Shown here: positions 1 through 14,327 of the stretch, one piece after another | How the letters are laid out: every line of letters starts with the position of its first letter | How positions within the stretch are numbered: the first letter of the stretch is position 1 | NCBI GenBank assembly: GCA_009731375.1 | Contig: BJOX01000164.1 | Coordinates: 426,127 to 490,126, forward strand | Direction: 5' to 3' | Length of the DNA stretch: 64,000 nt | Source of the DNA: Paulinella micropora | Lineage: Eukaryota > Cercozoa > Imbricatea > Euglyphida | Translations under genes and position numbers: made by a program | Notes under the pieces: generated by a model | Seen by the model: only the letters and a program-made list of their open reading frames with translations | What the model was told of the DNA's origin: nothing | Database searches by the model: none

Positions 1-37
1 TCCCCCCCCCCCCTCTCTCTCTCTATATATATATATC

Positions 38-117
<80 letters not shown>

Positions 118-123
118 CCTCCC
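1..123. repeat. (CT)n microsatellite
   Basis: Nearly pure CT dinucleotide with a short C run and an AT interruption at the window start. No coding content. Confidence 0.95.
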
Positions 124-214
124 TCCACATGCGCGCACATTGACTATTACAAATACACACTCATACCTAGCAGACGTGATTCATAGCCATCAGGGTCGTC
201 GACGCGCCCACCGC

Positions 215-800
215 AAAACCCGAGAACAGGCCCGCCCATGGCTTTGATGGCCATGGTGCCTAGACAAGATAAGATCATCGTCCATGGCTTGGATGGCCAT
301 GGCGCCTGGGTTTACGTGTCTAAGCACAGGCCCGCCCATGGCTTTGATAGCCATGATGCCTTGACAAGATAAGGACATGGTCCATGGCTTGGATGGCCAT
401 GGCGCCTGGGTTAACGTGTCTAAGCACGAGCCTGCCCATGGCTTTGATAGCCATGGTGCCTAGACAAGATAAGATCATGGTCCATGGTTTGGATGGCCAT
501 GTTGCCTAGACAAGGTAAGATCATGGTCCATGGCTTTGATGGTGCTCGGGCCAGCCATGGCTTTGATGGTGCTCGGGCCCGCCCATGGCTTTGATAGCCA
601 TGGTGCCTAGACAAGATGAGATCATGGTCCATGGCTAGGATGGCCATGGCGCCTGGGTTAACGTGTCTAAGCACAGGCCCGCCCATGGCTTTGATAGCAA
701 CCATGGCCTGATAAGATTAGACCATGGTGCATATACACACATACATACACACAGAAGGGCACGCCCGTGGCTTTGATGGCCATGGTGACCAGATAAGATT
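215..800. repeat. CCATGG-rich degenerate minisatellite
   Basis: Tandem, diverged units of roughly 90-120 bp, each carrying GCCCATGGCTTTGATRGCC and GGCTTGGATGGCCATGG style segments plus ACAAGATAAGA and GTGTCTAAGCAC linkers. The palindrome CCATGG recurs many times. Units differ in length and order, so this is an old or recombining array. No convincing reading frame. Confidence 0.85.
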
Positions 801-1175
801 AGATAATAGATCTATAAATACTTACTTACTTACTCACTTACTTTCTCACTTACTTTCTCACTTACTTTCTCGCTTACTTTTTTACTTACCAGCGATGATG
901 ATAAGGTGGCCCATACATACATACATACATACATACATACATACATACATACATACATAGATAGATAATAAGCTGTAGCGGATCCATACATACACACATA
1001 CATACAGACATACATACATACATACATACATACATACATACATACATACATACATGCATGCATGCATGCATACACACATACATACATACATACATACATA
1101 CATACATACACACACACATACATACATACATACATACATACATACATACATACATACATAGGGTATCAATAGGCA
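801..1175. repeat. Compound tetranucleotide repeat (ACTT)n, (ATAC)n
   Basis: Runs of CTTA/CTTT and then ATAC with ATGC variants. Long frames across it (YIHT, MYVC) are repeat translations. Confidence 0.95.
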
Positions 1176-1213
1176 CATGTACATAGGTGCCTACTTAATA
1201 TTAACTTACTTAC

Positions 1214-1214
<1 letters not shown>

Positions 1215-1281
<67 letters not shown>
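1215..1281. repeat. (ATT)n microsatellite
   Basis: Pure ATT triplets immediately upstream of the first repeat A copy. ATT runs adjoin many dispersed elements in this window. Confidence 0.95.
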
Positions 1282-1282
<1 letters not shown>

Positions 1283-1465
1283 CGATGAAAAAACCTAGTC
1301 ACACTTGCTAAACAGAGTTCCAGCCCAATGGCCTCAAGGCGTTAAACTGTGACGCCAACTCATAACCCTTTGGTGGTAGATGCTGGGGAGGAGGGTCGTT
1401 GCGCGCGTAAAAGATCTTAAACTCCGCATATGCTGGTTGATAGCCCAGGACCCAGCAGACACCAG
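1282..1465 (+). mobile_element. Repeat A, copy 1 (5' part, cut by assembly gap)
   Basis: Dispersed non-coding element. It begins near GATGAAAAAACCTAGTCAC, then CCAGCCCAATGGCC, GATGCTGGGGAGGAGGG and GATCTTAAACTCCGC. It is truncated by the N run starting at 1466. It aligns with copies at 2340-2752 and 2804-3252 and with an inverted fragment at 41171-41488. The wording GACCCAGCAGACACCAG is closer to the 41.4 kb copy than to the two neighbours. No ORF of note. Confidence 0.8.
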
Positions 1466-2339
1466 NNNNNNNNNNNNNNNNNNNNNNNNNNNNNNNNNNN
1501 NNNNNNNNNNNNNNNNNNNNNNNNNNNNNNNNNNNNNNNNNNNNNNNNNNNNNNNNNNNNNNNNNNNNNNNNNNNNNNNNNNNNNNNNNNNNNNNNNNNN
1601 NNNNNNNNNNNNNNNNNNNNNNNNNNNNNNNNNNNNNNNNNNNNNNNNNNNNNNNNNNNNNNNNNNNNNNNNNNNNNNNNNNNNNNNNNNNNNNNNNNNN
1701 NNNNNNNNNNNNNNNNNNNNNNNNNNNNNNNNNNNNNNNNNNNNNNNNNNNNNNNNNNNNNNNNNNNNNNNNNNNNNNNNNNNNNNNNNNNNNNNNNNNN
1801 NNNNNNNNNNNNNNNNNNNNNNNNNNNNNNNNNNNNNNNNNNNNNNNNNNNNNNNNNNNNNNNNNNNNNNNNNNNNNNNNNNNNNNNNNNNNNNNNNNNN
1901 NNNNNNNNNNNNNNNNNNNNNNNNNNNNNNNNNNNNNNNNNNNNNNNNNNNNNNNNNNNNNNNNNNNNNNNNNNNNNNNNNNNNNNNNNNNNNNNNNNNN
2001 NNNNNNNNNNNNNNNNNNNNNNNNNNNNNNNNNNNNNNNNNNNNNNNNNNNNNNNNNNNNNNNNNNNNNNNNNNNNNNNNNNNNNNNNNNNNNNNNNNNN
2101 NNNNNNNNNNNNNNNNNNNNNNNNNNNNNNNNNNNNNNNNNNNNNNNNNNNNNNNNNNNNNNNNNNNNNNNNNNNNNNNNNNNNNNNNNNNNNNNNNNNN
2201 NNNNNNNNNNNNNNNNNNNNNNNNNNNNNNNNNNNNNNNNNNNNNNNNNNNNNNNNNNNNNNNNNNNNNNNNNNNNNNNNNNNNNNNNNNNNNNNNNNNN
2301 NNNNNNNNNNNNNNNNNNNNNNNNNNNNNNNNNNNNNNN
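1466..2339. other. Assembly gap (874 N)
   Basis: Unknown sequence. The flanks are two partial copies of repeat A, so the gap probably hides the rest of copy 1 and the start of copy 2. Confidence 0.99.
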
Positions 2340-2752
2340 TTCAGCCTAATGGCCTTACGGCGTTAAACTGTGATGCCAACTCAAAACCATTTGGTGGTAG
2401 ATGCTGGGGAGGAGGGTCGTTGGGCGCCTGTCGAAGATCTTAAACTCCGCTATGCCGGTTGATAGCCCGTGGACCCAGCGGATACCAAATTGTTATGGGT
2501 GGGGTTTTGAGGTAGTTCTAGCAACCATGCTTGGTGTACGCACTTGCACATGCGGCAACGTTTTGCAAGAGGTTGTTGGGACTGCGGAATAACCTCGGCT
2601 TAGTGTAGTCTTGCCCTCAGGAGCTCCATCGGTGGCCCCTATAATCAGTCGAGAGACTGACTAGGTGGGGATGGAGCACCTCGAACAAGGGCATGGAGGC
2701 TCATGTCCGGAAACGGATCGTGCCATCAGCTGCATCAGTATGCCTTAGAGGA
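2340..2752 (+). mobile_element. Repeat A, copy 2
   Basis: Nearly identical to copy 3, which lies about 501 bp downstream. It carries GGTGGGGATGGAGCACC and, near the 3' end, the core CATGGAGGCTCATGTCCGG that is also found in the SINE family at 57-59 kb. Unlike copy 3 it is not followed by ATT repeats but by about 50 bp of unique sequence. I did not find clear A and B boxes. Confidence 0.85.
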
Positions 2753-2803
2753 AGTATATCTTTCTTCTCGGAGTGTTGACTGTGATATATTTGAGGGTAA
2801 CAC

Positions 2804-3252
2804 CTGATGATAAAAACTTAGTCACGCTTGTTTATCAGAGCTCCAGCCCAATGGCCTTACGGCGTTAAACTGTGATGCCAACTCAAAACCATTTGGTGGA
2901 TGATGCTGGGGAGGAGGGTCGTTGGGCGCCTGTCGAAGATCTTAAACTCCGCTATGCCGGTTGATAGCCCGTGGACCCAGCGGATACCAAATTGTTATGG
3001 GTGGGGTTTTGAGGTAGTTCTAGCAACCATGCTTGGTGTACGCACTTGCACATGCGGCAACGTCTTGCAAGAGGTTGTTGAGACTGCGGAATAACCTCGG
3101 CTTAGTGTAGTCTTGCCCTCAGGAGCTCCATCGGTGGCCCCTATAATCAGTCGAGAGACTGACTAGGTGGGGATGGAGCACCTCGAACAAGGGCATGGAG
3201 GCTCATGTCCGGAAACGGATCGTGCCATCAGCTGCATCAGTATGCCTTAAAG
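2804..3252 (+). mobile_element. Repeat A, copy 3, with (ATT)n tail
   Basis: Most complete copy, about 450 bp. It starts near CTGATGATAAAAACTTAG and ends ATGCCTTAAAGTAT before an ATT microsatellite. Differences from copy 2 are few (for example ACGTCTTGC versus ACGTTTTGC), which indicates recent duplication. The ATT tail and the GGAGGCTCATGT core suggest a retroposed SINE-like element. No gene. Confidence 0.85.
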
Positions 3253-3254
3253 TA

Positions 3255-3320
<66 letters not shown>

Positions 3321-3355
3321 CATCATCATCCTTTGAGGTGTTGGCGCAGCCCCTA

Positions 3356-3418
<63 letters not shown>

Positions 3419-3424
3419 TAATCA

Positions 3425-3485
<61 letters not shown>

Positions 3486-3492
3486 CATTATT
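3253..3492. repeat. (ATT)n microsatellite with short unique insert
   Basis: ATT runs, interrupted at about 3330-3355 by a short unique segment (CTTTGAGGTGTTGGCGCAGC) that could be a remnant of another insertion. Confidence 0.95.
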
Positions 3493-4834
<1,342 letters not shown>

Positions 4835-4877
4835 ACCGGCAAGGATGATAAGGTCACCCCAACTCAGTCCCAACCCA
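4835..4877. repeat. 43 bp dispersed segment, copy 1
   Basis: ACCGGCAAGGATGATAAGG followed by TCACCCCAACTCAGTCC. It recurs at 5190-5232 with two base changes. Function unknown. Confidence 0.8.
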
Positions 4878-4898
4878 CTACTACTACTACTACTACTA

Positions 4899-4962
<64 letters not shown>

Positions 4963-5144
4963 GACTTCATACATACATACAAACATACATACATACATAC
5001 ATACATACATACATACATACATACATACATAGATGCATGCATACATACATACATACATGCATGCATACATACATATGTACATATGTACATACATACAAGT
5101 ACACATACATACATACATACATACATACATGATACATACATACA

Positions 5145-5178
<34 letters not shown>

Positions 5179-5189
5179 CATACATATGT
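4878..5189. repeat. (ACT)n then (ATAC)n microsatellite
   Basis: ACT triplets to about 4965, then ATAC tetranucleotides with ATGC variants. Confidence 0.95.
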
Positions 5190-5232
5190 ACCGGCAAGGA
5201 TAATAAGGTCACCCCAGCTCAGTCCCAACCCA
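5190..5232. repeat. 43 bp dispersed segment, copy 2
   Basis: Direct copy of 4835-4877, placed on the other side of the microsatellite block. Confidence 0.8.
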
Positions 5233-5279
5233 TGCTTCACTTTAATTGGCTCAAGAAGCCTACGAATTTATGTATGTAT

Positions 5280-5492
5280 GAGAAGTTCCTATTTCTCAAG
5301 TACAACGAACAATGACTTCAAGCGCTTCGATCTCAGTCAATATTTGCATCTACAACCTGTTTTATGGCTCATTAGAAAGCTCTTGAAGAGAGCTTTCAAA
5401 TGAGCTACTACACAAGCCGCAAAGATCAGAACCGGCTGAGAACGAAACGTTTGAAGTCATTTCTCTTTGTGGTTAAGTACAAGGAACTTCTC
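5280..5492. mobile_element. Foldback element FB-1 (about 213 bp hairpin)
   Basis: The left arm begins GAGAAGTTCCTATTTCTCAA and the right arm ends AAGTACAAGGAACTTCTC. The arms pair imperfectly over most of the length, with the turn near AGCTCTTGAAGAGAGCT. A relative lies at 6653-6865. The element sits in TATG/ATGT repeats. It has no ORF, so it would be a non-autonomous foldback or MITE-like element; no transposase relative is visible. Confidence 0.75.
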
Positions 5493-5640
5493 ATGTACGC
5501 ATGTATGTATGATTGTACGCAGATCTGTATGTGTATATGTATGTGTATGCTTACGTAACATCCTAGCAAGATAGACAAATAGATCAATCATTAAACAGGT
5601 TATGTATAGATGTATGTGCTTGTGCTTTGTCGAGATTGCT

Positions 5641-5793
5641 ATTATATATATATATATATACTTATAAATATAAATATAAATATAAATATAAATATAAATA
5701 TATATATATATATATGTATATATCATCCCAAGAAACATGGAAAGGTACATAGAAACATACATTCAGAAGACAGAGAGATACACACATAGACAG

Positions 5794-5889
<96 letters not shown>

Positions 5890-5933
5890 TTATCTGTCTA
5901 TCTACCTACCTACCTACCTACCTACCTACCTAC

Positions 5934-6016
<83 letters not shown>

Positions 6017-6115
6017 GTACAATAACAACCGTATTGTGTTATCTTTCCAAGAGAGATAAAAAACGCATATATATATATATATTTTTTTAAATATATATAA
6101 TATATATATATATTT

Positions 6116-6147
<32 letters not shown>

Positions 6148-6236
6148 CGAGCTTGCGACGAGCAATCGGAAAATCTTAGACGTAAGAATATACATATATA
6201 TATATATATGTATATACATATACATATATATATATG

Positions 6237-6274
<38 letters not shown>

Positions 6275-6370
6275 GAAACAAAGATTCACAAGACAGATAG
6301 ATGTATACACAGGAAAAGCTAGGTAGGTAAAAGTTATTACAACAAATAGATAGATAGGTAGATAGATAGG

Positions 6371-6402
<32 letters not shown>

Positions 6403-6411
6403 GATAAAAGA
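5641..6411. repeat. AT-rich, (ATCT)n and (TA)n block
   Basis: TA/ATAA run (5641-5716), ATCT with an ACCT sub-block (about 5795-6017), TA dinucleotides (about 6065-6275) and GATA (about 6343-6405). Short unique spacers lie between. No gene seen. Confidence 0.93.
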
Positions 6412-6464
6412 AAATTAATAACAACCGTCGTGCTTTGTCGAGGTTGGTGTTGTCTTCCCACGAA

Positions 6465-6650
6465 CGTTCAGGATCGAAACGTAGTCTTGCTCCGTCACAA
6501 CCGCCACTACATTACATTAAGGAGATAAGATTGTCTAAGTATTCTGATCACCAACAAATTCGTCGCAAAAACGGTACATTTGTTGTCCTTTCAAGAAAGT
6601 TTGGATCGAAACGTTGTCTTGCGCCGTCACAACCGCCACTACATTACAAT
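6465..6650. repeat. Duplicated 45 bp and 90 bp segments
   Basis: GGATCGAAACGTAGTCTTGC with GTCACAACCGCCACTACA occurs near 6471 and again near 6603. A third diverged copy lies near 7468. A second segment, ATTAAGGAGATAAGATTGTC to CCTTTCAAGAAAG (about 6517-6600), recurs at about 6869-6956, on the other side of foldback FB-2. Confidence 0.8.
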
Positions 6651-6652
6651 GT

Positions 6653-6865
6653 GAGAAGTTCCTTGTCCTTAACCACAATGGAGCAATGATTTCAAACGCT
6701 TCGTTCTCAGCCGGTTCTGATCTTCGCGGCTTGTGTCGTGGCTCGTTTGAAAGCTCTCATCAAGAGCTGTCTAATGAGCCATAACACAGGTTATAGATGC
6801 AAATATAGACTGAGATCGAAGCGCTTGAAGTACTGCTCATTGTACTTAAGTGTTAGGAGCTTCTC
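6653..6865. mobile_element. Foldback element FB-2 (about 213 bp hairpin)
   Basis: Related to FB-1: GAGAAGTTCCTTGTCCTTAA at the left, GTTAGGAGCTTCTC at the right, with a turn near AGCTCTCATCAAGAGCT. The arms pair imperfectly throughout. It is bracketed by about 90 bp direct repeats, so it either inserted between them or moved with them. No ORF. Confidence 0.75.
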
Positions 6866-6958
6866 TTACATTAAGGAGATAAGATTGTCTAAGTATTCTG
6901 ATCACCAACAAATTCGTCGCAAAAACGGTACATTTCTTGTCCTTTCAAGAAAGTTGTT
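6866..6958. repeat. 90 bp direct repeat, right copy
   Basis: Nearly identical to about 6510-6600, with TTTCTTGTCC versus TTTGTTGTCC as the clearest difference. Followed by a T16 run. Confidence 0.8.
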
Positions 6959-7019
6959 CCGGCCACCCGCAAAAGGCGTGAAATTTCGTATCTTTTTTTT
7001 TTTTTTTTTTCCACTTTCG

Positions 7020-7168
7020 CAACATTCTACATTACACTACATAACACTACATAACATAACATAACATAACATAACACATCATAACATAACGTAAAACCTG
7101 ACATAAACATAATACATGAAATAAAATGACGTAACAGACCATAATATACCATCACATAATAACATGAC

Positions 7169-7250
<82 letters not shown>

Positions 7251-7292
7251 GTCTGTCTGTCTGTCTGTCTGTCTCTATCTATCTATCTATCC

Positions 7293-7354
<62 letters not shown>

Positions 7355-7640
7355 TTACACAAACTTGCAAGGTCGCTTTGCAATCTATTACACAAACCTT
7401 GCATACGTCAATTATCAATCAACATGAACAAACATAACATGAACATAATATATATCTTTCCGATAACGTTCAGGGTCGAAACAGTTGTCTTGTACGTTCA
7501 CAACCACCTCTAGAAATATAACATCACATTACATTACCTAGCATTACATAACATGACACAACATTACATAAAATTATATTGCATTAAATTACACAGCATA
7601 CCATAAATTGGATAAAGCGTACACAAACATCACATAGAGC
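7020..7640. repeat. (ATAAC)n-like pentamers and (ATCT)n
   Basis: ACATAAC-type pentamers (7020-7165 and 7505-7620) flank an ATCT run with a CTGT sub-block (7165-7355). A diverged copy of the CGTTCAGGRTCGAAAC segment lies near 7465. No gene seen. Confidence 0.9.
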
Positions 7641-7892
7641 CTTAGATAGATACATATATAGATGCATAGATAGATACATAGATAGATACATAGATAGATA
7701 GATTGATTGATAGATTGATAGATAGATAGATAGATAGATAGGTAGATACATAGATAGATATATAGATAGATATATAGATAGATAGATAGATAGTGGAGCA
7801 TTCTCAGCCATTCATGTTGGTGCCGGCAGATAAGATAAGGTAAGATAAGATAAGATAAGATAAGATAAGATAAGATAAGATTAGATAAGATT

Positions 7893-7927
<35 letters not shown>

Positions 7928-8067
7928 AGATAAGATACGATAAGATAAGATAAGATAAGATAAGATAAGATAAGATAAGATGAGATGAGATGAGATGAGA
8001 TGAGATGAGATGAGATGAGATGAGATGAGATGAGATAAGATAAGATGAGATAAGATGAGATGAGATG

Positions 8068-8098
<31 letters not shown>

Positions 8099-8465
8099 CA
8101 GAACGGAGCAGAAAAAAAACCGAACAAAGCAGAACAAATCAGAACAAAGCAAAACAAACAATATAACATAACATAACATAACATAACATAACATGACATA
8201 ACATGACATAACATAACATAACATGACATAACATAACATAACATAACATAATATAACATAACATGACATGACATAACATAACATAAAATGTATGTATGTA
8301 TGTATGTATGTGTGTATGTATGTATGTATGTATGTATGAATGTATGCATGCATGTATGTATGTATGTATGTATGTATTTATGTATGTATGTATGTATGTG
8401 TAAGGGAGGATGCTCGTAAACTCTTCGTAGGCGTGTATGCGTGTATGTATGTATGTATGTATGTG

Positions 8466-8514
<49 letters not shown>

Positions 8515-8515
8515 C
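7641..8515. repeat. (GATA)n, (GATAA)n, (CATAA)n and (ATGT)n fields
   Basis: GATA (7645-7797), a pentanucleotide GATAA/GATGA field (7826-8098), CATAA pentamers (8160-8287) and ATGT tetramers (8285-8515) with a short unique insert near 8403-8430. Confidence 0.95.
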
Positions 8516-8572
8516 ATACCGCCCATCAAAAATGCGGTAGCTCCCTGCGCAATGCCACGCTAACCTAATAGT

Positions 8573-8818
<246 letters not shown>

Positions 8819-9580
8819 NNNNNNNNNNNNNNNNNNNNNNNNNNNNNNNNNNNNNNNNNNNNNNNNNNNNNNNNNNNNNNNNNNNNNNNNNNNNNNNNNN
8901 NNNNNNNNNNNNNNNNNNNNNNNNNNNNNNNNNNNNNNNNNNNNNNNNNNNNNNNNNNNNNNNNNNNNNNNNNNNNNNNNNNNNNNNNNNNNNNNNNNNN
9001 NNNNNNNNNNNNNNNNNNNNNNNNNNNNNNNNNNNNNNNNNNNNNNNNNNNNNNNNNNNNNNNNNNNNNNNNNNNNNNNNNNNNNNNNNNNNNNNNNNNN
9101 NNNNNNNNNNNNNNNNNNNNNNNNNNNNNNNNNNNNNNNNNNNNNNNNNNNNNNNNNNNNNNNNNNNNNNNNNNNNNNNNNNNNNNNNNNNNNNNNNNNN
9201 NNNNNNNNNNNNNNNNNNNNNNNNNNNNNNNNNNNNNNNNNNNNNNNNNNNNNNNNNNNNNNNNNNNNNNNNNNNNNNNNNNNNNNNNNNNNNNNNNNNN
9301 NNNNNNNNNNNNNNNNNNNNNNNNNNNNNNNNNNNNNNNNNNNNNNNNNNNNNNNNNNNNNNNNNNNNNNNNNNNNNNNNNNNNNNNNNNNNNNNNNNNN
9401 NNNNNNNNNNNNNNNNNNNNNNNNNNNNNNNNNNNNNNNNNNNNNNNNNNNNNNNNNNNNNNNNNNNNNNNNNNNNNNNNNNNNNNNNNNNNNNNNNNNN
9501 NNNNNNNNNNNNNNNNNNNNNNNNNNNNNNNNNNNNNNNNNNNNNNNNNNNNNNNNNNNNNNNNNNNNNNNNNNNNNNNN
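8819..9580. other. Assembly gap (762 N)
   Basis: Lies between poly-A and an AG microsatellite. Confidence 0.99.
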
Positions 9581-9628
<48 letters not shown>

Positions 9629-9723
9629 CCGAATGAGCAGCGGACCGTAGTGACCATAATCCGCGAGCCTAAAAGAACATAGGTACATATGTATGTATGT
9701 ATGTATGCATGTATGTATGTACG

Positions 9724-9755
<32 letters not shown>

Positions 9756-9794
9756 TGTATGTATGCATACCTACATCATGGTTATATACATGCC

Positions 9795-9829
<35 letters not shown>

Positions 9830-9938
9830 AAAAAAAAAGACAAAAGAAAAATAAAGAGAGAGAGAGAGAGAGAAGGGAGCGAAACAGACAGACAGACAAA
9901 CAGAAAAACAGACAGAACGAGAAACAGCGAGAAAGAAG

Positions 9939-9971
<33 letters not shown>

Positions 9972-9977
9972 AGAGAA

Positions 9978-10029
<52 letters not shown>

Positions 10030-10260
10030 AGACAGAGAGAGAGAGAGAGAGAGAAAGAGAAAGAGAAAGAGAAAGAGAGAGAGAGAGAGAGAAATAGAAA
10101 GAGAAAAAGAAAAAGAGAGAGAAATAGAAAGAGAAAGAGAAAGAGAAAGAAAAAGAAAAAAGAAAATTCAAAAGAGAAAGAAAAAGAAAAAAGAAAAAAG
10201 AAAAGAGAAAGAAAAAGAGAAAGAGAAAAAGAAAGAGAAAGAAAGAGAAAGAGAAATACC
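9581..10260. repeat. (AG)n and purine-only tract
   Basis: AG run, a short unique island (9626-9682), ATGT repeats (9683-9772), then about 460 bp of almost pure purine GAGA/GAAA on this strand (9797-10258). Such mirror-rich purine tracts can form triplex DNA in principle. Confidence 0.95.
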
Positions 10261-10309
10261 AAAAATCCTGCGAGTCCGTCATCAGTGCACTCAAATCCTT
10301 AGTGACTGC

Positions 10310-11340
<1,031 letters not shown>

Positions 11341-11842
11341 TACGAATGTATGCATATATGTATCTACCCCAGTCCAGCGATGCCAGTGCTTGCTATAAAT
11401 AAATACACATAAATATACATTACTACATACATACAAACATACAAACATACACACACACACACACAAACACACACAGACACACACACATAAACACACACAC
11501 ACACATAAACACACACACATACATACATACATACATACATACACACCTCATATCCTTCTGGTACTGCCCTAACCCCGGTAGGAACAGCTGTTGCCAATAC
11601 ATTCTTATCATTGTCTACGTATATATGTATATATGTATGTATGTATGCATGTATGTATGTATGTATGTATGTATGTATGTACGTATGTATGTATGTATGT
11701 ATGCATGCTGGCATGCATGCATGCATGCATGTATGTATGTATGTATGTATGTATGTATGTGTGTATGTATGAATGTATATGTATGTATATGTATGTATAT
11801 GTATGTATGTATGTATGTATGTATGCATGCATGCATGCATGC

Positions 11843-11873
<31 letters not shown>

Positions 11874-12095
11874 TGTATACATGCATGCATGCATGCATAC
11901 ATGCATGTATGTATGTATGTATGTATGCATGTATGCATGCATGTATGTATGCATGTACGTATGTATGCACGCATGCGTGTATGTATGTATGTATGTATGT
12001 ATGTATGTATGTATGTGTGTGTGTATGTATGTATGTATGTATGCATGCATGCATGTATGTATGTATGTATGTATGTATGTATGTATATGTATGTT
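11341..12095. repeat. (AC)n and (ATGT)n fields
   Basis: AC/ATAC repeats (11420-11545), a short unique island (11545-11615) and ATGT with ATGC variants (11615-12095). Confidence 0.95.
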
Positions 12096-12290
12096 CTATT
12101 TTTAGCTACACAATTGTGATGGCAACTACAAGGTTCTATTCTGTTCTGTTCTGTCATGTCCTTTTTTGTTCTGTTTTGTTTTTGTCTGCCTGTTTTTTTG
12201 TATGACCAGAATGAGCAATAGCTGCTGCCGTCGCCATCACCGCTGTGATTGCAACCAGCATGGTTGATTGAGTTCGAGAGGGCTTGTCTG

Positions 12291-12340
12291 TGAAGAGAGA
12301 GAGAGAGAGAGAGAGAAAAGGGGGGGGGGGATAGAGAGAG

Positions 12341-12394
<54 letters not shown>

Positions 12395-12498
12395 GGGATG
12401 AGAGAGAGAGAGGGATGAGAGATCGAGAGAGAGAGAGAGAGGGATGAGAGATCGAGACAGTGATCGAGACAGAGAGATCGAGAGAGAGATCGAGAGAG

Positions 12499-12535
<37 letters not shown>

Positions 12536-12660
12536 GAGAGAGATNNNNNNNNNNTTTTCTTCCCTTCTTCATTCGTTTCTTTCTTCCTTTGTTCCTTTTC
12601 TTCCTTTTCTTTCCTTTCTTTCTTTCTTTCTTTCCTTCAATACTTGACTGACACCTTTGG
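12291..12660. repeat. (AG)n, 10 N gap, (TTTC)n
   Basis: AG and GATCGAGA units up to the N run at 12545-12554, then TTTC-type pyrimidines. The strand asymmetry flips exactly at the gap. Confidence 0.95.
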
Positions 12661-12726
12661 CCATGGTAAGTAGCTCCAAACAAGAGTCGGCTGCGAGCTC
12701 TACTCAATCCACACTGGACATGCAAG

Positions 12727-12746
12727 GGAGAAGAGAGAGAGAGATA

Positions 12747-12790
<44 letters not shown>

Positions 12791-12804
12791 GGGAGAGAGA
12801 GAGA

Positions 12805-12846
<42 letters not shown>

Positions 12847-12885
12847 GAGCGAATGAGAGAGAGAGAGAGAGAGGAGAAGAAGAAC

Positions 12886-12931
<46 letters not shown>

Positions 12932-13435
12932 AGAAGAAGATGAAGCAGAAGCAGCAGCAGCAGCAGCAGCAGAAGCAGCAGCAGAAGCAGAAGCAGCAGC
13001 AGCAGCAGAAGCAGCAGCAGAAGAAGCAGCAGAAGCAGCAGCAGAAGCAGCAGCAGAGAAACAGAAGGAGAAGCAGAGAAGCAGAAGGACAAGCAGAAGC
13101 AGAAGCAGAGAAGCAGAAGCAGAAGCAGCAGCATCAGCAGAAGCAGAAGCAGAAGCAGAAACAGAAGTAGAAGCAGAAGCAGAAGCAGGAGGAGGAGGAG
13201 GAGGAGAAGGAGAAGGAGAAGGACAAGGAGAAGAAGGAGAAGGAGAAGGAGAAGAAGAAGAAGAAGAAGAAGAAGAAGAAGAAGAAGAAGGAGAAAGAGA
13301 AGGAGAAAGAGGAGGAGGAGGAGGAGGAGGAGGAGAAGGAGAAGGAGGAGGAGAAGGAGGAGGAGGAGGAGGAGGAGAAGGAGAAGGAGAAGAAGAAGGA
13401 GAAGAAGAAGAAGAAGAAGAAGAAGAAGAAGAAGG
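12727..13435. repeat. (AG)n then (GAA)n/(GCA)n/(GGA)n
   Basis: AG repeats with a CGCGCG island, then about 550 bp of GAA, GCA and GGA triplets. It gives an open frame of 303 codons rich in E, A and G, but with no non-repeat domain and only a short unique tail to 13568. I do not call it a gene. Confidence 0.93.
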
Positions 13436-14085
13436 TCGGAAGCCACGTGGCCTCCTACCCTACTTCCGAGCGATGTCTGCGGTCGAAACTGCGCGAGGCA
13501 ACGCGCGCATCCTTTGCCTCAGCGAAGCGGCGCCTTTGGGATGCGCCGCGACGCTCTCACTAGCTTAGTACTAGTTCTTCTTTCTTCTTTTGTACATAGT
13601 CTCTTGTTTTCTATATATATTTCCTGCTCTTTTTGCTCACATCTTTTCTTCCTTTTCCCCCTCACTTCTGTCCCCTTTTCATATCTAGCTCTCTCCTTAT
13701 TTTTTTCTGTCTTTTCTCCATTTCTATTTCCTAATCATATATAGCTTACATTTTCTCCTCTCCCTCTATATCCTCTTTTTTCTTTCTCATTTCTTATTTC
13801 TTATCATATTTAGTTTATATTTTTTCCTCTCCCCTCATATTCTACTTTTCGCATTTCTTGTATCCACTTCACATCTTTGTTTTTTTTTCCCTGTTTTTCT
13901 CACCTCATATTTTCTTTTGATATCCTTTTCCCACTTCTCTTTTCTCATTCATATTTTCTATTTTTGTATTATTTTATAGTATATTGAGTTGGCTTTTCAC
14001 TCGTTTCATGAATTAGTTCTGACTACGACTTTTATGACTTAGTTCTGACTTTACTTCCTGTACAATGTCGCTTTCGATTTCATTA
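13436..14085. other. Unique pyrimidine-rich stretch, no gene seen
   Basis: T/C-rich sequence with diverged direct repeats of about 80 bp (TCATATATAGCTTACATTTT versus TCATATTTAGTTTATATTTT, each followed by CTCTCCC). No supported ORF. Confidence 0.6.
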
Positions 14086-14091
14086 AAGAAG

Positions 14092-14122
<31 letters not shown>

Positions 14123-14245
14123 TAAAGAAGAAGAAGAAGTTAAAGAAGAAGAAGTTAAAGAAGAAGAAGACCTAGAAGAAGAAGAAGAAGAAGAAGAAGA
14201 AGAAGAAGAAGAAGAAGAAGAAGAAGAAGAAGAAGAAGAAGAAGG
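14086..14245. repeat. (GAA)n microsatellite
   Basis: GAA triplets with GTTAAA interruptions. Confidence 0.95.
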
Positions 14246-14327
14246 GCGGTAGACAATAAACACTACCCTGATGCGCTAAAAATAACTTAAGTAATAGAAA
14301 TATAGAATAATAATAATAATAATAATG

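Noticed and set aside
12657-13568. 303-codon Glu/Ala/Gly-rich frame
   Set aside because: AG, GAA, GCA and GGA repeats. The short unique tail is too small to support a gene.
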